Below, in pieces: positions 7,041 to 10,837 of a stretch of DNA of 10,837 bases; the stretch's first letter is position 1; each line of letters starts with the position of its first letter. The notes beneath the pieces are model-generated. The model was not told the origin of the DNA and ran no database searches. It worked only from the letters and a program-made list of their open reading frames with translations. A program made the position numbers and the translations under genes. Origin of the DNA: Eubacteriaceae bacterium (lineage in GTDB: Bacteria; Bacillota; Clostridia; Lachnospirales; Lachnospiraceae); the NCBI GenBank assembly GCA_902362875.1, contig CABIYF010000046.1, positions 1 to 10,837 of the forward strand, read 5' to 3'.

Positions 7041-9206
7041 TTATTTCACAGTTGCTTTCAGAACTTTACTGTAAGAACCGTAGATTTTCTTACCTTTGAC
7101 TACTTTGTACGCACGAACTTTTACATAGCATTTCTTCTTTGATTTTAATGATTTGATCGTATAAGTAGTTTTTGTTGTATTTTTTGTCTTTGCATTTTTA
7201 AAGTTCTTGTTTGTTGCATATTTAATCTCATATCCAGATACAGATGCTTTTTTGATCTTAACTGTTACTTTCTTTTTCCCAGCTTTCAGCGTTGCAGATG
7301 CTTTTGCTACTACAACTTTTTTTTCTAATGCTGCTTTTGCATTTGTCAGAGCTTTTAATGCATTTTGTACTTCACTCTTTGTTGCCTTTTTATCTGCTGC
7401 AACTTTCTTCGCTCCTGCAAGTGCCTGTTCAAAGACTCTGTAGCTTTGTGTTGTATATGTATTTTTCTGTTTTACAATACTTTCTGTTGCTTTAATTTCT
7501 TTGTTGAGTGATGCTACATCTCCTTTGCTCTTTGTGATAGAAAATGTTTCGTCAATCTTTTCATCATTGTCTGTACGATATGTATTGATCGTTAAATTGT
7601 TTTCTGTCACGTCCACAACAGAATATGTTGGAACATCTTCCTGCCAACGGTGTGCAATGTATGTCTGCTGTCTTGGTACAAGATCATAATACTTACTTCC
7701 TGAAGAAGAACCGGCTGTCATATAAAGGACACCTTCTGGATTGATCACAGAACTTCCTTGTTTTTTGACAGTTTCAATTGCTTTTTCATCCATGATACTC
7801 TTAAGGTATGATAAGTATTTCTGGTCTTTTTCATCTGTGCTGTCATTTTTGATATTTGCTGGTGCTACAGTTCTTGTTGTTGGATTTTCACCCGCATCCA
7901 TATCTTTCTTTAATTCTGCATCAAACTCATCGTCTGTATAATCATTGGCTTTTGTTCCGCCTAATAACATTTTAGATCTGGAATATGCATGGTCATGACC
8001 TGTTAATACCGCATCAATATCATTTTGTTCAAAAATTGGTGTTAACTGGTATCTTAAATTTGTAATCTCTGGCTCGTTAGAATGTTCTGCTGAACCATAG
8101 ATATCCTGATGCAGTGTTACGATTCTCCATTTGCAGTCTTTATTGGCTGCAACTGTCTGCTCAATAAACTGTTTATGTTCTGCTACATTTGTATCCTGTG
8201 TATTTAACATGATAAATAAGGCATTTCCATATTTGAAATAATAATCTCCACCGACTACCTTATTACTTCCAAGTTCACTGGCATTTGTTCTGTTAAAATG
8301 ATATGTATAGTTTGCGTTATCTGCATCATGGTTACCTACTGTTGTTGCCACTGGAAGAGATTTTAATGCTTCCGGACTTAAATATCCAGTATACTCGATC
8401 TCACTTTTTGATGCATCTTTGTTTGGTGATTTTTTCTTTGTTGTCTGAATCTGGTCACCTGCGGATACGACAAAACTTAACTTGTTATCTGTCTTTTCTA
8501 ACGCTGCATTTAAAGTGGATGACCAGTTAAATGCATCACTTTTTACTGCATTTGACTGTGCATCATAAAATTCCTGACTGTCTTTTCCTTTTAATTCATT
8601 GGAAGATCCGATCTGTGGGTCTCCTACAAACGCAAATGAAAAGTTTTTTGTAGATTTTGTTGTGTACGCAGCCGGTTTTGTATATCCATTTCCGTTGTCA
8701 TAACTATAATAGTATGTTTTATTTTCTTTTAATCCTGTTGCTGTTACCTTATTAGAATTATATGTTTCACCATTGCTGTCCTGCTCATCTTTTACTTCGG
8801 TTTGTTCTGCCTCATATACTTTGGCATTTTTCATATTACGTCCTTCACCGATGATCAGTTTTGGAACATTACTATCCTTCTGATCTTTGGAAATTGCTTG
8901 TACTTTTGCTTCCACATCTGCATTTGAATTATTATCATTTATCTGTTTTGGTGTGTACCATGCAAAATTCAATTCTGTTGCATTGCTTCCTGGTGATAAT
9001 GAAATTTGTGTCCAGTCATTTTTTAAAGTTTCCCATTCTTTCTGCCAACGATTCCACTGTGTCGTTGTTCCCATTGTCTGTGCAATTTCTGCTGCATTTG
9101 TCTTACCATCTGGAGCCGCACTTGCAAATACTGGAGCTGCATTTGCCGCAGAAAGTGTCAATGCTAATGCACTGATCATCATTTGTTTTCTCCAATTAGA
9201 TTTCAT
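7041..9206 (-). CDS. Secreted purple-acid-phosphatase-like metallophosphoesterase with FIVAR and FN3-like C-terminus
   Basis: A 721-residue exported enzyme expected to hydrolyse phosphate esters outside the cell with a two-metal centre. The signal peptide occupies about residues 1-28, with Ala-X-Ala cleavage options near 28-30. An N-terminal purple acid phosphatase-type beta domain (about 75-185) precedes the calcineurin-like catalytic domain. Metal-site motifs are in order: GDPQIG (195-200, Gln198 where many relatives have His), GDQ (250-252), GNHD (291-294), His366 in TLHQD, and GHDHAYSR (403-410). A FIVAR-like helical repeat (about 570-630) and a Lys-rich fibronectin-type region (about 635-721) follow. 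No sortase motif is visible, so the protein may be released or bind the wall non-covalently through the basic C-terminus. A GGAGGT site four bases upstream fixes the start. It leads an operon with the YibE/F gene, and TTTACA repeats in its promoter suggest phosphate control. Confidence 0.92.
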   Translation of the reverse strand: MKSNWRKQMMISALALTLSAANAAPVFASAAPDGKTNAAEIAQTMGTTTQWNRWQKEWETLKNDWTQISLSPGSNATELNFAWYTPKQINDNNSNADVEAKVQAISKDQKDSNVPKLIIGEGRNMKNAKVYEAEQTEVKDEQDSNGETYNSNKVTATGLKENKTYYYSYDNGNGYTKPAAYTTKSTKNFSFAFVGDPQIGSSNELKGKDSQEFYDAQSNAVKSDAFNWSSTLNAALEKTDNKLSFVVSAGDQIQTTKKKSPNKDASKSEIEYTGYLSPEALKSLPVATTVGNHDADNANYTYHFNRTNASELGSNKVVGGDYYFKYGNALFIMLNTQDTNVAEHKQFIEQTVAANKDCKWRIVTLHQDIYGSAEHSNEPEITNLRYQLTPIFEQNDIDAVLTGHDHAYSRSKMLLGGTKANDYTDDEFDAELKKDMDAGENPTTRTVAPANIKNDSTDEKDQKYLSYLKSIMDEKAIETVKKQGSSVINPEGVLYMTAGSSSGSKYYDLVPRQQTYIAHRWQEDVPTYSVVDVTENNLTINTYRTDNDEKIDETFSITKSKGDVASLNKEIKATESIVKQKNTYTTQSYRVFEQALAGAKKVAADKKATKSEVQNALKALTNAKAALEKKVVVAKASATLKAGKKKVTVKIKKASVSGYEIKYATNKNFKNAKTKNTTKTTYTIKSLKSKKKCYVKVRAYKVVKGKKIYGSYSKVLKATVK

Positions 9207-9256
9207 ATATACCTCCTAATACTTTTGCTTTTAGCATTTTCCTTGTTCATTGAAAA

Positions 9257-9265
9257 ATTTTATCA
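9257..9265 (-). promoter_or_regulatory. Putative extended -10 promoter of the phosphoesterase operon
   Basis: The minus strand reads TGATAAAAT, an extended -10 element with a 5/6 TATAAT match, about 50 bases upstream of the start codon. No good -35 box lies 17 bp further up. That region is filled instead by TTTACA-like repeats, consistent with an activator-dependent promoter. Confidence 0.4.
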
Positions 9266-9271
9266 GATATA

Positions 9272-9311
9272 TGTAAATTCTAATTTCAAATAAATGTAAA
9301 CATTTTGTAAA
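9272..9311 (-). promoter_or_regulatory. Possible PhoP-box array (TTTACA direct repeats)
   Basis: On the minus strand, TTTACA (9311-9306), TTTACA (9300-9295), TTGAAA (9289-9284) and TTTACA (9277-9272) are separated by 5, 5 and 6 bases, a period close to one helical turn. The Bacillus PhoP consensus is TT(A/T/C)ACA repeats with about 5-bp spacers. The array ends six bases before the extended -10 and stands before a phosphatase gene, both fitting a Pho-regulon promoter. The DNA is AT-rich, so chance is not excluded. Confidence 0.45.
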
Positions 9312-9316
9312 ATAAC

Positions 9317-9355
9317 AAGGATATATGAAGTTTTTACATTCCTTCATATATCCTT
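9317..9355 (-). terminator. Terminator hairpin after the SorE-like dehydrogenase
   Basis: A perfect 14-bp stem (AAGGATATATGAAG at 9317-9330 with its complement at 9342-9355) encloses an 11-nt loop. It starts five bases after the stop codon. The downstream tail on the minus strand (TTGTTATTTT) is only partly uridine, so it may be a weaker terminator or mainly an mRNA-stabilising hairpin. Confidence 0.65.
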
Positions 9356-9359
9356 TTTC

Positions 9360-10613
9360 CTATTTTTCAAAATGCTTCAACAAAATACTTTCTGCTTCCG
9401 AATTCCACAACCCTCCATGATTACTGCATGCGTCTGCCAGCTGCGTAAATACAGGATCATTTTCTCCAAGCTTTCGGAAATCCTCGATCGCTGTAAGTGG
9501 AAGATCTATCTGTGGATAAATAATTTTCTTAGATCCCTGCATTTTCTTTAAATACAAAGTCGTATCTACGATTGCATTGATTCCACCAATATGTGTGATT
9601 CCTATTGCCGGATTCATCTTTTTATTCTCAATCAGTTCAAGTGCTTCGACCATATCAGATCGTAGTCCTCCAGAAGATCCGATCAGTTTGGTCTTTAAAT
9701 AATGACTTCCATAAATATTCATTCCTGCCCGGTAGTTCTTATCCGCTGTCGCTGCATAAATATTCATGCAGCCATCCATTGCCATAATACGATTTCCAAT
9801 CTCTGCTACACATTTGGGCGGTGCATAAACAAAGACATCATCATAGCCTTTTTCATTTGTCATTGCCAGTAATACTGGGACAGAATCTGTTACCATCGAT
9901 GGATTGATATAGTAGAGTTCTACTCCGTGTCTCCTGCCTTCCTCAACGGGAATGATTCTCCTTACTTTCTCTAAACGCTCTTGATTCGTATCTGTGATAA
10001 CTAAACGCTTTGGTTTCTTTTCCATCTCCAACACATATCGAATTGCCATCAGACCCATAGGTCCTGCTCCTCCAAGAATGATCGTATTCCCACCTTCCTT
10101 GATTCCTGATATATGGTCATGCGATCCTTGTTTACTGTGATAATTTGAGTGGAAACTGCTTACTACACTATATAATGCCTGAGCCTGGGCAAGCTCATAA
10201 AACGCACCGGTTTCTCTTTGTATCAGACATCCTTTCTCTATAACGTCTCCCGGTACAATACAATAGGTTGCTGCTCCACCAAAATATGGGTAAGAATATC
10301 CTGGTGATTCAATCTGAAGTGGAATCTCAGGTACGATCACAAATTTCTTGCCTTCCTGATATTCATCCTTCCATCTCTCTCCGACTTTCGCAATTGTTCC
10401 TGAAAATTCGTGTCCGATCAGTACTGGTTTCTTCTTAATATTCTTTGGTACTCGTAAATGACGCTGTGCCAAAGTGATCTCTTTTAGCGTTGACATAGCA
10501 ATCCCATTACATTCAATCTTTAACAGTACTTCATCTTCGGCAATATCAGGGATTTCAAATTCTTCCAGACGTATATCTTTGACTCCGTAGAGTCTGACTC
10601 CTTTGATCTTCAT
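9360..10613 (-). CDS. SorE-like medium-chain dehydrogenase (L-sorbose-1-phosphate reductase family)
   Basis: A 417-residue medium-chain dehydrogenase/reductase whose layout matches SorE, the NAD(P)-dependent L-sorbose-1-phosphate reductase that makes D-glucitol 6-phosphate. Landmarks are VRLYGVKDIRLEEFEIP at the N-terminus, LIGHEFSG (65-72), SPGYSYPYFGGAATY (103-117), the Rossmann loop GGAGPMG (181-187), GYDDVFVYAPP (256-266), IGSSGG (311-316) and HIGGINAIVDTTL (341-353). The start is set at the ATG with AGGGGG nine bases upstream. A 57-base extension from an in-frame TTG at 10670 lacks a ribosome site and would start almost at the predicted transcript end. The zinc site is odd: the usual Cys of the G-I-C motif is Ala39 (GIAMST) and the usual Glu of LxEP is Gln143 (LAQAQA), while His68-Glu69 remain. 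No structural-zinc Cys cluster is present. The substrate is therefore uncertain. No sugar transporter or partner gene lies in view. Confidence 0.85.
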   Translation of the reverse strand: MKIKGVRLYGVKDIRLEEFEIPDIAEDEVLLKIECNGIAMSTLKEITLAQRHLRVPKNIKKKPVLIGHEFSGTIAKVGERWKDEYQEGKKFVIVPEIPLQIESPGYSYPYFGGAATYCIVPGDVIEKGCLIQRETGAFYELAQAQALYSVVSSFHSNYHSKQGSHDHISGIKEGGNTIILGGAGPMGLMAIRYVLEMEKKPKRLVITDTNQERLEKVRRIIPVEEGRRHGVELYYINPSMVTDSVPVLLAMTNEKGYDDVFVYAPPKCVAEIGNRIMAMDGCMNIYAATADKNYRAGMNIYGSHYLKTKLIGSSGGLRSDMVEALELIENKKMNPAIGITHIGGINAIVDTTLYLKKMQGSKKIIYPQIDLPLTAIEDFRKLGENDPVFTQLADACSNHGGLWNSEAESILLKHFEK

Positions 10614-10622
10614 GGTCTTTCG

Positions 10623-10628
10623 CCCCCT
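10623..10628 (-). promoter_or_regulatory. Ribosome binding site deciding the dehydrogenase start
   Basis: AGGGGG on the minus strand sits nine bases before the ATG at 10613. It favours that start over the upstream in-frame TTG at 10670, which would add 19 residues unlike the family. Confidence 0.75.
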
Positions 10629-10633
10629 AAGTT

Positions 10634-10647
10634 TGTCAAATGTCAAT
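10634..10647. repeat. Tandem TGTCAAA/TGTCAAT heptamers in the dehydrogenase leader
   Basis: Two adjacent 7-bp units on the plus strand, TGTCAAA and TGTCAAT, followed by a partial third (GTC), lie in the 5' leader just upstream of the ribosome binding site. They may be a regulator contact site or chance; too short to assign. Confidence 0.35.
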
Positions 10648-10659
10648 GTCGCATTATGA

Positions 10660-10673
10660 TAATTGTTCAATTA
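10660..10673. promoter_or_regulatory. Palindrome overlapping the predicted transcript start of the dehydrogenase
   Basis: TAATTG and CAATTA form a perfect 6-bp inverted repeat with a 2-bp spacer. It sits from about +3 to +16 relative to the predicted start near 10676. This is a position where a repressor would block transcription. The DNA is AT-rich and no regulator gene is visible. Confidence 0.35.
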
Positions 10674-10682
10674 GCCTTTTTT

Positions 10683-10691
10683 ATTATAGCA
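10683..10691 (-). promoter_or_regulatory. Extended -10 promoter of the SorE-like gene
   Basis: The minus strand reads TGCTATAAT, a perfect TATAAT with the TGn extension, placing the transcript start near 10676 and giving a leader of about 63 bases. No TTGACA-like box lies 16-18 bp upstream, where a C-run is found; an extended -10 can act without one or with an activator. Confidence 0.6.
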
Positions 10692-10736
10692 TAGGATGGG
10701 GGGAAAAAGGAACTGTAGAAATTTTGATTTTGTGGG

Positions 10737-10750
10737 CAGTTGGCCAACTG
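10737..10750. promoter_or_regulatory. 14-bp perfect palindrome upstream of the dehydrogenase promoter
   Basis: CAGTTGG followed directly by CCAACTG is a perfect two-fold symmetric site centred about 67 bases before the predicted start, a usual place for an activator. It is noticeably more GC-rich than its surroundings. It may also serve a plus-strand promoter (TTGGCC, 18 bp, TATGAT, about 10740-10769) facing a gene outside the window. Confidence 0.4.
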
Positions 10751-10837
10751 GAGTCTTTCTGTATATGATAAAAAATAAATAATAGTCTGAAAAAGCAGCT
10801 AGAGAATTTATGCACACGTTTTTTACCGATCGCTTAT

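Noticed and set aside
8861..9219. Plus-strand ORFs of 104 and 110 codons opposite the phosphoesterase N-terminal part
   Set aside because: They are antisense shadows of a well-supported secreted enzyme, with no ribosome site or recognisable domain.
10614..10670. N-terminal extension of the dehydrogenase from a TTG at 10670
   Set aside because: It has no ribosome binding site, would begin about six bases after the predicted transcript start, and adds residues unlike the family; the ATG at 10613 has AGGGGG.

Overview
The window looks like chromosome from a low-GC Gram-positive gut anaerobe of the Lachnospiraceae type. The evidence is AT-rich DNA, GGAGG-type ribosome binding sites, a TetM-like GTPase joined to a YacP-type domain, a YibE/F protein, and a secreted phosphoesterase with FIVAR and fibronectin-like repeats. 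Anaerostipes is a guess from general resemblance and was not tested.

Layout: positions 1-1746 are a mobile-element scar. It holds a small tnpV gene with its own terminator (minus strand), directly abutting an IS4-family transposase ORF (plus strand) that appears to lack its N-terminus. Everything from 1780 to 10613 is host-like and on the minus strand, in three transcription units. Read in the direction of transcription these are: (a) a SorE-like medium-chain dehydrogenase (9360-10613) with its own extended -10 promoter and a terminator; (b) a secreted calcineurin-like phosphoesterase (7041-9206) followed after 2 nt by a YibE/F membrane protein (5926-7038), ending in a strong hairpin; (c) a three-gene operon of a TetM-like GTPase fused to a Rae1/YacP-type NYN nuclease domain (3160-5808), a tyrosine phosphatase (2365-3135) and a small SGNH/GDSL hydrolase (1780-2346). 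No terminator is visible after the third gene, which runs into the IS remnant.

The most interesting item is the 882-residue fusion protein. An EF-G/TetM-type factor is expected to enter the ribosomal A site, and the attached domain belongs to the family of Rae1 (YacP), a ribosome A-site-dependent mRNA endonuclease in Bacillus. The TetM loop that displaces tetracycline is not conserved. The protein therefore reads better as a ribosome-acting mRNA-cleavage or rescue factor than as a resistance gene. The second notable item is a series of TTTACA-like direct repeats at about 11-bp spacing upstream of the secreted phosphoesterase. They resemble PhoP boxes and suggest phosphate control. The third is the SorE-like dehydrogenase, in which two of the usual catalytic-zinc ligands appear to be replaced.

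No rRNA, tRNA, CRISPR array or riboswitch was recognised. No gene-free stretch exceeds 300 bases. The longest is about 224 bases at the right edge (10614-10837), which holds a promoter and two palindromes.
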